From assembly GCF_013373865.1 (NCBI RefSeq), contig NC_050468.1:22524774-22588773 (forward strand): a stretch of 64,000 nt of DNA, in the 5' to 3' direction. Origin of the DNA: Monomorium pharaonis (Eukaryota > Arthropoda > Insecta > Hymenoptera > Formicidae). The position numbers and the translations under genes were made by a program. This document shows positions 49,637 to 62,514 of this stretch, in pieces. Position 1 is the first letter of the stretch. Each line of letters starts with the position of its first letter. The notes beneath the pieces are model-generated. The model ran no database searches and was not told the origin of the DNA. It saw nothing but the letters and a program-made list of their open reading frames with translations.

Positions 49637-52600
49637 GTTTGTTCCCTATAATTAAGAAACTTTGCGATGACCGTGACAATTTCGGCGGTTTCCCCAATCG
49701 TCTGTCCGGTACATCCCTAATCGCGGCAGTAACGTCGAATTCCCGAAGTTGGCCCGATCGCTTCCGTACGTGCCGCTCGTGCTTCTTGAGGCACGTGTGC
49801 TATCTATAATTTTCCAATCGAGTGCATCGGGTTAATCCTAACTCAAAATTCGGTTAGATCCGAGGTCCGGAGGTCAAGCTTGCCGCGTTTCGACCGAAAT
49901 TCGCTCGAGTTTCTATCGAACGGCAATTACAACGATGTAGAAACTGCTACTTCGTAAGTTTAGCCTCGTCTTCGTTGTTTTGCCATCGATATTTACCGAA
50001 GCACAAGTTCGGGCGATAGAATATTTTCGACGTTAATGTAGTGGATGAAAAATGCGATATAATCTTAGTAATGCGTCTTAATGCGCTGTTGTAAAAAAAA
50101 AAACCCGAGAAGAAATTCCATCGTCAAAATGTACGTATGTACAATTTGACGAAAATATTTTTTACTGTTATTTTCGTGAATTTTTTAATTACATGTATTT
50201 AATACTACGTATTGATACATTGGTTTCATATTTACATACATTAATACGGCATATAATTATTTCATATTTTCCATAAGATTTATAATACTAATATTTATAA
50301 TTTATATTTTAATATTTTTGTTAATTATACTTAATATTTATATAATATTTTACTGTGCCATACCTTTACGACAGAGAGTATTATTTTTATAATGGAAAGA
50401 AAGCAAGCTTGATTAAAAAATTTTTGCGCTGTATTTCTACTCATTCACTATAGATATAAAGTAGCCTGATTCTAATTTCGTCTTACGGATTGTCTTTGCG
50501 TGTCTTCTGTCAAAGGAAACGCCTCGTAATAGTACTGGCTTTGACATTTTTTAAATTAACAAGCGAATCTACGAGGGTCTTTATTTATCAGTGTCAGTCT
50601 TTCGCCCTTCGTTATACGTTTTTTTTTTTTTTTTGCGAATTGTCGGCATCTTGTCGGTTGACGCGAGTCGCGGATTATGGAATACCGCTGTTTGCATACC
50701 GGTGCACTGCAGCAGAGACAGGTGAAGCAAATCGCCGCGAAACACGGCAGGTGGTAGGAATGTCGGGAATGTCGACTGACACCTCTAGGCAACATTTGCC
50801 AACTCTCGCCGTGTCACATCCATTCGCCTTACGATCGTACCACTCGGCAATACTCTCGCTCGGCGAGTTTATTGTTTATGACTTGTAGGCAAGAGAGCAC
50901 ACCAGACGCGGCATATATACATTCATTTTTGCACTTGGATGCGACTGCGTGGCGAAAGGTGCGTTTTCGCCGAGATATAAGCGGTGATGATTTAATCGTG
51001 AGTCAGTGAGAATGATGCCCATGTACCTACAATAAAACGAAATTTATGAGTTTTCTTGAAGGATGACTTAATCCCTTTTAAGCAACGCTCAAGTATTACT
51101 ATAATACTGTTTTAATATTGATATTCAACTAATTTGATATTCAAGCTACACGCATGGGTATTTAAATCACGCAACTTTTTAAATTATTTTTCTATTATCT
51201 TTTTAACATTTTGTGATTATTGTCTTATTTCAAATAGTTTTTTGGTGTACATATTTTATGAAGCAAAATTTTTTCGTAATGGTGTCACGTTATGTCGATA
51301 GAGGAGAAGTTTTTGCTATTTTTATTTATCTTTTTTCTTAAAACGAGGTGAATTTGCATCTCGTCCAGTTTTCCAATCACGTTAGCATTCTTTATTATAG
51401 AAAATCTATAATAAAGCTACACTCTCATCGCGCTTACGACGAGATACTCTCTTATTGGAATTTTCTATATTGGGATTTGATGAATCAGAAGCCTGTCATT
51501 CGTTGTTCTCTACCTAATGATTCCTCTAAGATTACGTTATTATCAATTTTGTCATTGTGCTCAAATTCTTTATATTATATACTTTGTTATCTGGATGGAT
51601 TTGGACGATTACGAAATCAACGTTTTCGCAATTATTATACTATATATCGTAGAATAATCGTTTAACATTAAAAAAAACCTGATAACAATAATCCTATTAC
51701 TATAACTTACAAAATTTGTAAGATCTAAATTAACTTTCTATTATATTATATCGCTATATTTTTTTAGTTACAATTTTCCATATATAATTATTAAGGACTT
51801 TTACTGCAGAATAAATTCAAGGCGTTGCGAAAAGCTTTCTTTTGTAACCAGATCATTTTCGGCTATTTCCGCACCGCATCCTCCTGCCGCATTTTATAAA
51901 AGTAGTGCGTCGAAGCACGTTAGAAAGTTCATAAAGGGATTCTGCCTCTCGTCTCGCGGCACTCGAAATTTCCAAGTGCCAGGCGCATATCCAGCTTTAT
52001 TTGCCACCGTCCTTCAGCGGGCTGACAACTCCTAAATTGGCAAAGGCATTTTCCGCAGCCCAACTTTCGTCGGCCCTTTGTCTTCGTAGTGATTCGTCCC
52101 GTCAGGCAACCGATAGTTTTCCAATTTTCCAAACGCGGCTTCTCCCACCGAATGGATGACCCATGGCCGCGTATAAGAGCAGCATTGATCGTCAGAAATA
52201 TCGATTACTGATTTAAGGAGTTAACCGTATTGGCTATTTGCGCATCTATTTTGTGTTTCTTGGAGTATTCTACTTTTCGCGAGTTTGACCTAAATGATCC
52301 GTGTCGCATAAATTGAGTCGTTTATCCGAAGGAATGTTTCGTTTACGTCCTCAGTTCTGCGAAAATTTTACTACATCGATGCATAACACATTAGCTTACA
52401 TTAGCATCTCATTAAAAGTGATAATGTTTTGAAAGATTTATACGTGATTGTGCGCATAATTATTTACATTAATAATTTATCAATTTATATCATAAATTGA
52501 TTTTTTTAAGTATTCTAAAGAAATTGCAATTATATACTAATTTGCAATGATATTTGTGAATATAATCAGTAACATAATTTCTATTTTTCACTAAAAATAT

Positions 52601-54595
52601 AATCGCATATTATTTATAATTGTAAAATACAAGTGGGAGAATATTTTCAAAACTTTTCTTATCAAAAGTATTTTTACAAAAAGCATTAAATTATAGATCT
52701 CTTTTAATCGTTTTGTAAATGCTATCATAAATGCACATGCGAATATCTATGCAATGTATCTTTCGCTATTTCGTTTTGGAAAGATAATTCTATGATTTTT
52801 ATTCCGCTGCCGTACCTTATAACTTTTTGAGATATACGGTTCGGGATAATTCGTACGAGACTCACGGCGTAGTAAAATAACCACGTGACCGATTGTAAAA
52901 TTAATCCCAAGAGCCATCGCTATGCAGAAACCGTTATCATCCTTTGGGATCTACCTTGCAGGTTTGATCCCGGCGAACGATCGGGAAACTACGGGCAAGT
53001 TTTGTCCCGCTGTTGTAATCTCATATGCCACAAAATCAGCGTAGTTTCCCCAAAACTTACCCTCTTAGGGAGATACTGCTCTTTCGGGAGGCGAGGGCGA
53101 CTTTTCTGGAATTCTGAGAGCATGTGCCACAATCGGATCGGATGCAAAACGAGGGGAAGATCCCGAAGTCAGGACTTTGATCGACCTTCGTCATTTAAAT
53201 AGTTTCCCCGTCATATAATTGATTTTGGCAACAAAGTTTCGAGTTAAGCGCGAATAAATTTCCTGCACCTATTCGCAAGGCTTCCCGCCGAGCGCGAAAA
53301 TCTTATCTCGCTCCTACCCGCCGTGAAGTTGAAAAGCGCCACGGAATTTCTGGTTACCGCACCGTGACATTATCCGCGCTCTTAATTAACTACTCTTAAT
53401 TAACAATGACTGACGTATAAATTCGAATAATGCAACGTTGTGTGCCGTAAATCTCGTTATCCTAAATTACGTTCTACCTCTATTCTGGCTATTTTAACTT
53501 ATTGTATACATATATGTGTGCGTGTGCGCGCGTGTGTGTCGATGAACGAGCTTTTTTGGAAATCTTGTTAAAATATTTCAAAAATATTCTGTCGCATTTA
53601 TTGATTTCTCGTAAAGGAATAAGAGAATCCTATTACCTATTTGTTGCAAAATTATGAGTTTCTCACATTGAACACATTTTGCTATTCAATCGTCAGCAAT
53701 GAGTCTGGGAAAGTAAAATTTATTTGAAGTTAAACAGACAATAAGTCTCTCACTTGTCTTATTGTGTTTCTGTATAACTCGATTCGCCAAGTTTTTCAGT
53801 TCCAATCGCTCATAACTCGGAAACTCTTATCTCGATACTTCAGTTCAGTTCAGCAACTCGAAGAGTTTGTTACGTAAATCAAAGATTCTGCAATGTAATA
53901 TTGTCATCGATAAAACGTCCGCTGCACGATAAAGTAATATACGTATGAAAATCGTAAAGTTGGAGTAAATTCTTCACGCGAGGAATAACTGGAGGCGCTA
54001 AACGCCATGTAATATGTGTACTATAGACATATGAACTGTCTCTTATCCACGCACCGAGTCTTAATGCCAAGTCACGGTAAACTTGGAGATCTCTCAATGG
54101 AAATCGGCATTTCTTCGTATTTCCTCATGAGAATAAAACCTCGATCATAAAACGTCACGACGTTTACGTTTCTCGACGAGCCTTATCTTTCGTCTCCATG
54201 ACGAGATTAAGGGCGGCGACAAAAGTTTTCTCCCCTTTTATCGCGATGGATCATTCGGTTCTCCCTGGATATTTGTGCGCACGATCCAGATGATGGAACA
54301 TATTCGTCGGCCGCGAACCGTCTCGTCACCATCCTTTTGCCCTTCCACCCACGCGCTTCCTCTATCTCCTCCGCTTTTGCCCAGCGAGGAGGAAGCTGCG
54401 GATAATGCTGGCGCGAGGAGGAGGAGGAGGAGGAGGAGGGAGCAGAAGGGGGATGCATCGAGACGGACTGGAAGCGGGCGGAACCGGGACGATGCTGTTG
54501 GATAGTAAAATATTGGCCAGACTGGCGGGCGCCGACGAACGACTTTTTCATCGGACGCTTTCGCTTCGACGACGACCGACGACAACGAGGACGAG

Positions 54596-54634
54596 TACTA
54601 CTACTACTGCTACTACTACTACTACTACTACTCC
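54596..54634. repeat. (ACT)n trinucleotide repeat
   Basis: About a dozen ACT units with one GCT variant; 160 bp away a GAG repeat (54415-54440) has similar purity. Confidence 0.9.
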
Positions 54635-57302
54635 GATATAGGTTAGGTCTCTCCATTCTGCTCTACCTCACCCTCCTTCTCCCTCGTCCTTGTAGGTCCC
54701 CTCTTCTCCATCCGGTCGAGTTCTTTCCTTCTTTCTCGTTTGCGTTATCCGCGCTTCTTTTGCTGCCAGCCCCCGCAGACGATAGCGACGGTGTGTGCCT
54801 CCAAAACTTTCAGCTTTTCCTCCCTGCTAGAGGCATCCCAACCCTATGCATGTTTTCTGTATATTTTTTTCCATCGTTTCGCCAAACAACGACGCGGAAA
54901 TAGATTTCGTTTTAATATCCTCTCCGACGACATCTTTCGATGACGAACTTGTCGAAATTTTAGTGAATCGAAAATCACGCACGAGAACACAACACCGCGA
55001 GATTCTTCTCGATATTTTTACTCGACCCACAAGAGCGTTACACTATAATCCTGAAACTTTATATACGATGTGTTTGCTCATCGACGGAAGGGACACGCGT
55101 CAACGTTTCGTATAACTTTGTGACTTCGGGAAGTCAGAGGCCACTTTTTGAGTACGTCAAATTCTGACGAAAGGACTATATCATATTTCTGTTCAACATT
55201 AACTGCAGTTATGATTTAAACATTATATTTAAAGTGTGTTGTAACTTTTATGCATATTTTAAGTATGGAGCTACCAATTATGTAACAAATGTTTAAAACA
55301 TGTTTCAGAAAAAATTTAACGTAGATTTTAAGAGTAAAAATATTAATTTATCGCTTTTTGGTCGCGTATTTGGTAAAATTTATTCTTCAATAAATTGTTA
55401 GTAAAAAATAGTCGTTACATTGGAAAAAAACTGATTGCATAAATTGGAAATCTGATAGGTTCAACCAATATGTCTATTAGAAAATGAACAAATCAAAATT
55501 CTTCAGAAATTGTCAGATTAATTCCTTCTTGTTAATTGTTTCAAATCTTGAAAAAAAAAAAATAACCCAAAATTTATTTATTTAAATATCAGAATAATTT
55601 TTTCATGAAAAAAATGTCTAATGAATATAATAAGTTTTGTAGACTTAACCAAAAAATTTTTATTAAATTTTTTAAGTCTATTAAATATTTTTTAATTTTT
55701 AATGGATAATTTTGCCTAATACAATATTTAATTGAACGAACAAAATATACATACTCATACATTGATATGATTTTATTGCATAAAATGTTTAATATTTTAA
55801 AACAATGCAATGTGCATGATTTTGTTGACATTTATTCCCTGTTTGTTATAGCGCATTGTATTTATTTCTATAAATCGCCATATTACTATTCATACAGTGA
55901 ACTCGAGCGAACGTTTCGTCGCGTGTCATTTCGTCGCGTTTAAAACACTAATAAATGTTCCCTGTGAACAATTAATAATTATCAATCTACGAGATTAACT
56001 CGAGCAGTTAACATCATCTCTCTCTCTTTCGTACCTAAGTTGATTGGCTGTTTATCAAGGCGTTATTTCGCTCCATTTATTTTTTTTAAGTGGATATTAA
56101 AATTGTTTAGAATAAAAATTCAAGGAACCATCCTATCAGTTCTTCAGCAAGTATTGAAAAAATGAAAAACTTGAAAATAGAGTAAGAGAAGATGTACAAA
56201 GTCAGCAACAAAAGAATGTTTGAAGAGATTAACCCAGACAATTCTGGAATGCCAGAACAGAATAGGTGTGGCAGAAAGCAGAATCCAAGCGTTGCAAGAG
56301 ATTAGAAGGGATTAGGCCATTCAAATGGTACATACAACCACTTCTCACATTTCTCCAACTAACGGAAAAGAGGAAAAGAGAGCTAGATATATTTTCACCA
56401 GAACCAATACCGCGTACAGAAAAGAGAAAACGGACGGATCTAAATTTCTTTTGCTTTCACAAAAGGATTGAGCGTCAAAAAATGATAACAAGATTTATTT
56501 AAAAAGAGAGGATTAAAATTATACTGTGTATTATATCGTTTTATAATACTTACTGTGATAATTATATCATTAAAGTTACTTAAATTTGAACATATCTTAC
56601 ATCACGTTTTGAACTTTTCGTCGATTTGAGTATAATTTTCTCATATACGGCATAGAAAAATAAATTAATTGTCGAAGTGATAAAAACCCGTAATATATTT
56701 GTTGTAATAATATTTCATGTATTTCGCGAAATTCATGTGTTTGAATATGCAACACAAACTTTTAGCTGTTTATTTGGAACAGTTTATCACATTTTAATTA
56801 GCTATTAAATTGACTCTATTAATTATATTGCTTAATTATATGGTATCAATACGAGATTGGCCGAAGTTATCCGCCTAGTTAACGATAAATTTGGAAAGCC
56901 AGCAATCAAACAACCGTATGTATCACAGCTTTTTTGTGCTAGTTTTTCGTTACAATGTAGCAAAATACACATGTAACTGTCGGGGATGCTGTTTAAAAAA
57001 TCCGATTTATATTCTGACAATTAGGCCCTGCGCATTAATAAATACGAATAAGATGTTAGATAAATGTGTCATATAAGACACCGCGTAATTTATATTATTT
57101 ATTTATGATATTCTCCTTGAAAAAATTGATTCTAAAATTCTAATTTCTATGCGCGCTAATATGCGCGTGATTATAATTAACTGAATTTTCGCAAGTGAGC
57201 GTTGTGAAAATACAAGGGAATCTGGAAAGAGGAGGAGAAGAAGGAGGAGAAGAAAACTTGAAAGACAATTATATAATGACAATATGTGTATTATACACGC
57301 GT

Positions 57303-57304
<2 letters not shown>

Positions 57305-57360
<56 letters not shown>
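57305..57360. repeat. (CA)28 microsatellite
   Basis: Uninterrupted AC run followed by a short GA run. Confidence 0.95.
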
Positions 57361-57364
<4 letters not shown>

Positions 57365-60300
57365 AGAGAATGTTCCATTTTAAATTTTTCGAAAATTGTA
57401 GAAAATATGGAAAAAAGGTTCATATGGAAAACAAATAATTGTAAAATTAATTTTTTTTAATTATTTGTTTTTTAGAGATTATACAACGTCTGTTTGAAAC
57501 CTATAAAATCGACTTCTAACATTAACATGGTATTTTTATAAGGAAAGATTTTGGAACGTATATTGCAGATTTTGAAAAGAAAATTTGATATTATATAATA
57601 TCAAGAGCTTGATGCTATAAAAGTAATGTGTAATATTCAGGTGCCAATGGATTCAAGGATTAAAGTTACAATTTTAAAATTTGGAATGACCATACTAGAC
57701 AGATATCACAGGTAATGGACGAAGCTTTACATAATCAATTTAATCATAGTATCAAGTATTCTCTCAAACTCGCAGTTTTTATTATATACATAAAAAATAT
57801 ATATTTAAGAAATATAACTTAATGTGTTTTGATCATTTTAAACGATTTATTTTATTTTATACTTAAAAAATATATATAAATGTCAAAAAAATAAATTTTT
57901 GAAAATGTGTTTTGCGAGTGTATTTTGTAGAATCATAAAACAAATTAAAAACATGAAAAAAAATAAAAAATAAGGAAAAATTAGTAGATATTAAATTATT
58001 TTGGTTTTGAAAAGTAAAGGAAAAAAAAGCAAAGTTGTAACTTTAACTTGTGACCCATTAGCACATAAATGTTATTTTTATGGCATCAAATTTTACATCT
58101 TAATATTGAACTTTTCAAAATCCGTAAGACATTGTCCGAATCTTTTCTTATTAGACTTTTCCAAGTCCGTATTACCATTTCATCTAACGTTATCCCGTTT
58201 TCAAACTCATGATACGGAAACTGCATGAAATACTATTCCTTTTGTCCTTATAACCAAAAATTAATAAGAATCTATATCCTATATTGCTCGTGCAAAGAAT
58301 AATTCTGCGTCTCACGAAGTGTCCACTGTGCAACACAAGCATAGTCACAACTGTATTTTTGTAACATAAACGGTTTTTATTGCCACATTGTATTCTCGTC
58401 TTGATGGCATACCACATTGCCGTCATAAAGATTTTGCTCTGGTATAAAAAGAGTAACTTTGATCTCCTGGTAAATTCAGGAATACGTGGTGCAGAATGTA
58501 GCGGAGTGCGTTTCGACAGTTACGTGTATTACGCGTACGTAAACTGAAACCAGGAGAACATTTGTACGAATTGTGACGTTGTTACACATATCACATCTAA
58601 TTAATTAGATTACTCGGCCTATATAGCCTATTTGTATGGCGCAAGGAATTGTATTTCGCATAACTCTCTGGCCACACGAGATACCCGCGTGCAAATATAC
58701 TAGAGTTTAATTTGAATATGTTACCACATCGCAACATGCAGTTTCGTTTAAATAATAATATTATAAATTAACAATTCTGTTTATTAGAAGGCAGTGTAAT
58801 CATAAAACATTTAATGAGTAATAATGTAAAGATGCAAAACAGTATTCCTCATAAAGAACACTATGGTTCATATTTTTGTCATACATTTTGCCGAATTAAA
58901 TTAATTAGTTAATTATTATTAATACGCATTTATAACTTAATTAGATATTAAACTAATGGAACCACTATAAAATCAGAAGAATTTATAGATCAAATTGGCA
59001 TTTATTTGACGCTAACACTTTGAAAATTAAACGATGATTATATTTAAAATAAAGCACTTTTTCTATTATATGAAGAATGTTTACAAAAAATTTCATATGT
59101 ATATATATTAATATACAACGAGGAAAAATGTTTATTTATGATGAAGATTTTTCATCCGTAGCATATATATGAATCAGTAAAATAACTTGCTCTCACTTAT
59201 GTATTTCGAACTTTATTTTAAAATTACTGACACATAAATTTTTGAGAAATTGACTTATAAGTCATGCGGAAACATTTCGATGAAGACGGTAACGTTTAAA
59301 AGCAAGAGGAATAATTTTTTTCCGGTAGAAATAACACGATACGAGAAATATTGAAGAAGACGCCGGGCTTTTCATGCGTTCTTCCTTCGTCTGTAAAATT
59401 TTGAGCCGAAATCAACTCGCTACGAATTTTTGAACTACCTTTCGTTTCCCCGAGGGTCTGTTTGCTTCAAGATTCGAGTTTTGGCAATGGCTGTCTTTGG
59501 CAGTGCCGTTCGATATTCCCTCTGCGAGACCGCCGTGTATGTTCGGAGGTGGCGAAACACTTTTTTTTTTCTATCCAGTGGGAAGCGAGAGGTCTAGAGG
59601 TTGAGCGGTCGCTGTTTGCGTTCTTTTACAAGCGCGAAATAAATTCAAGAGATAAAATAAATTCGAGAAACAGCACGCGCGCGCTATTCTTTGCGCCTTG
59701 TTGGTACAAAGGATACGAATGTAGGTCGCGATATACGATTTCTTCTCTTACGGATTCGGTGTCTATGGCCCGTGTCCTCACCTCATTTTTCACATGAAAC
59801 CATGAATGTTCATGTCACGAAGAGCTGTGCGGTGACACGGTGAACGCCAAGAGCAAAATCTTTATCTGCATAATACAACTTGATATTTCTCCCTTTCTGC
59901 ATCTCTTTCTATTTCTCTTTTATATTTATTTATTCAGGCAATATATGCAACTGAATAAATAAAATGCAATTTAAAAGAAGTCACGTGCTGTATGAAAAAT
60001 GACTCATGTAACTCATATCGTAGCACCTGATTCGCAAATAAATCACATGGCGATTCCATTATTGATAGACTACTTTTTTATTAATGGCAGGCCAATTTAT
60101 TTTATTATAAATACCTCGTGAATTTTAACATTTCAGCTTCTGCTTGTATATCACAACTGAGCATGGTGGTAATTCTAACGTTACTAGGTAAAAGTTATTA
60201 ATAATTATTTAATAATTAATCTCTCCGAATAATATCGAGTTAGTTATCGATGGTGGTCGTGAGATCCTTTGTTTCTTTGCGCCTTGTAACCATCGTAATC

Positions 60301-60660
60301 TTATTACACGCACGTCAATCGATCGTGGATCGAAATGAAAGTGTCGGTGCTCGACTCGCGTAGCGATAACGACAAACTACAAAAGCGCACCGCTCGGCGC
60401 AATCTCGACATCGTTATTCCGACAACATAGTTCCGCAGGTTAGCTCGCTCCACGCTTTTCCTCTTGCACCTTTATCTTATCACGGCACCGCCGTGACAAA
60501 ACGGAGGGTTGTTTTCGCCGTTTACCCCTAACTCTTACGCTGCGTCGACCGCGTCAAGCAATAGTCGTGTCCGTGTTTGCAAGACGGTGCGCGATTACTT
60601 GAACGTCTGAAACTCGCCGTTACGTCGCTCGTACCGCTTTCCATTAATTGTTTCACTTTC

Positions 60661-60670
<10 letters not shown>

Positions 60671-60725
<55 letters not shown>
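60671..60725. repeat. (CT)n microsatellite
   Basis: Uninterrupted TC run of about 55 bp, preceded by imperfect TTTCTC units. Confidence 0.95.
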
Positions 60726-60727
<2 letters not shown>

Positions 60728-61374
60728 ATATATACTATATATCGTGCCCGTACGAAATTGTGCGTAATTGGCATTAATCGTGACTGTGAGCGATTGAGGA
60801 GCGTTATAGAATTTTATCATGACAGCGTCGATTTGCCAGCATGACTGACGATGACAGTTCATGCACGTGTAAACATAGCAACGTAATTCTCGGTTAGGGA
60901 TATATTTTCGAGATGTATTATTTCTATATCTGTAAGAACTTTTTTAAGAAATCTCGTTTTCTTTGTTTCTCTCGAAAACATTTCAACGGATATTAATACA
61001 TATAACATATTAACCAAGAGTAAACAGTAACATTTTTACTATTTATTTACATTAATCAAACTTATATTGCATAAGCGTTAATATTTAGTTGAATCTTCAA
61101 GAAAAAAATGTTTGTAGTAATTTCTTCCATAAAAGATAATTCCATTGTCAATATCGTAAATTGGAATGGTATTCTTGGAGTTAATATCGAACTTTGGTAA
61201 ACAATAATTCGCGATCCTCTAGTCTTAAGGATATGCTTGGTAAATATTAGGTAAATATTTCCGTAGATTGCGAAACTTAAGCTTATTTGGTTTAATATTA
61301 GGTTGGCCGAATGTTTTTTTATCATTTATATTACTCGTAAAGTTATTTTTTATGAAATAATCTTTTTGATTTTG

Positions 61375-61580
61375 CACTGGAAAAAAATAGGTATATGATA
61401 TTTGAAACTATAATGGCATAGTTAAAAGAAAGTTGGAATATTATTTTTATAATAAATATTACTAAAATGTTTTAGTAATTTTAGTAACATTTTAGTAATG
61501 TTTAGTAAAAAAATGGTATTCTGAACTATTTTTTTTTATTATGCCATTACAATTCCAAATAAGCTCCATTTTTCTCTGGG
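61375..61580. mobile_element. MITE-like element with CACTGGAAAAA / TTTTTCTCTGGG ends
   Basis: Imperfect inverted repeats share the ends and an inner TAATGGCATA / TATGCCATTA block about 35 bp inside each end. Core rich in TTTAGTAA words. The ends resemble those of the element at 45694-45912. Confidence 0.7.
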
Positions 61581-62454
61581 TACATATAACAAAGTAACAC
61601 TTTTAGAATAAGTATTATAAATATTTAAACAGTGACAAGTTTACTTCGTATAATTTACTACTTTAGATTAAATTGATACAATATTAATTAATGTTGCACA
61701 AATTGCGTAAACATTAATTACGTGAATGACCTCAATTTCTTCGAGATGAAAGTTTCAAAGTAAAATTGAATTTGTCATAATTATTTATAAGCTCATTTTA
61801 TTTTATTTGACAGTAATAGTCAATAAAATATTGATTTATTGATTAAATGAATTAATAATGCTTGTCGATGACATATTTGATAAATTAGGCCTCTGTTGAA
61901 ATATAGGGAGACATAAGAAAAATAGAATGAACATTTCCATTACGATAAATTTGTAAATGGATAAGAAAGCAAATATGCCTTTTTAGTATCCACATTTTGT
62001 TTAGATATTTGCGGTAAAGTAACGAGAGATCGTTTATCTTAATCTTTTTATTTAGCAATAATGATTTCCGTGTACGTATTTTGCGTTATTAAACACGGAG
62101 GAAACGTGGATATAGTTTTACGTTCACGTAGTGTATGTCAAAGAGGACGTCCCATATACTCGTGTTCGGATCAATAACGCATACGCTCCAAATCGGAGCA
62201 AACCTTGTCCAAATGAATTGCGCGAGTCTAAAAGATTTTGTACGTTTGTTAACGGACATTTTGAAAGCATCGATAATTTTTTAAATAACTCGATAAGATT
62301 TGAGTTAGGCTGTCTACTTAGACTGATTTATGTCATATATATCACCTTTTCAATATTGTGTATGTTTTAATAAATATATATGGAATATAATAATGTACGC
62401 GCGATATATTTATTTGATTGTAGGTGAAACAGGCTTGTATACTTTTAACTGCTC

Positions 62455-62514
<60 letters not shown>

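Larger units (their letters stand above)
48217..53500 (+). other. probable intronic / intergenic DNA with mixed-composition islands
   Basis: No exon supported. Less AT-rich, CpG-containing stretches occur at about 48930-49990, 50480-51000, 51820-52330 and 52850-53420. They include GA and CT microsatellites (49238-49281, 49601-49636). They may be conserved regulatory blocks of the gene starting at 42200. Confidence 0.35.
53501..61374. other. no supported genes; simple repeats and mixed-composition DNA
   Basis: Contains trinucleotide repeats at 54415-54440 (GAG/GGA) and 54596-54634 (ACT) inside a GC-rich patch (54180-55130), (CA)n at 57305-57360, GC-richer patches at 59260-59800 and 60240-60640, and (CT)n at 60671-60725. 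Open frames across these lack recognisable domains and splice context. Confidence 0.4.

Noticed and set aside
50490..50888. 132-codon plus-strand frame
   Set aside because: Includes a poly-T tract translated as Phe run; no recognisable domain or splice signals.
54207..54656. 149-codon serine-rich frame and overlapping frames
   Set aside because: Generated by GAG and ACT trinucleotide repeats in GC-rich DNA.
59462..59797. 111-codon plus-strand frame
   Set aside because: Moderately GC-rich DNA but no family resemblance, no Kozak or splice support.
59828..59851. Similarity to mature miR-124 (GGTGAACGCCAAG)
   Set aside because: The 5' seed region does not match and no clear hairpin partner is visible, so the likeness is probably chance.
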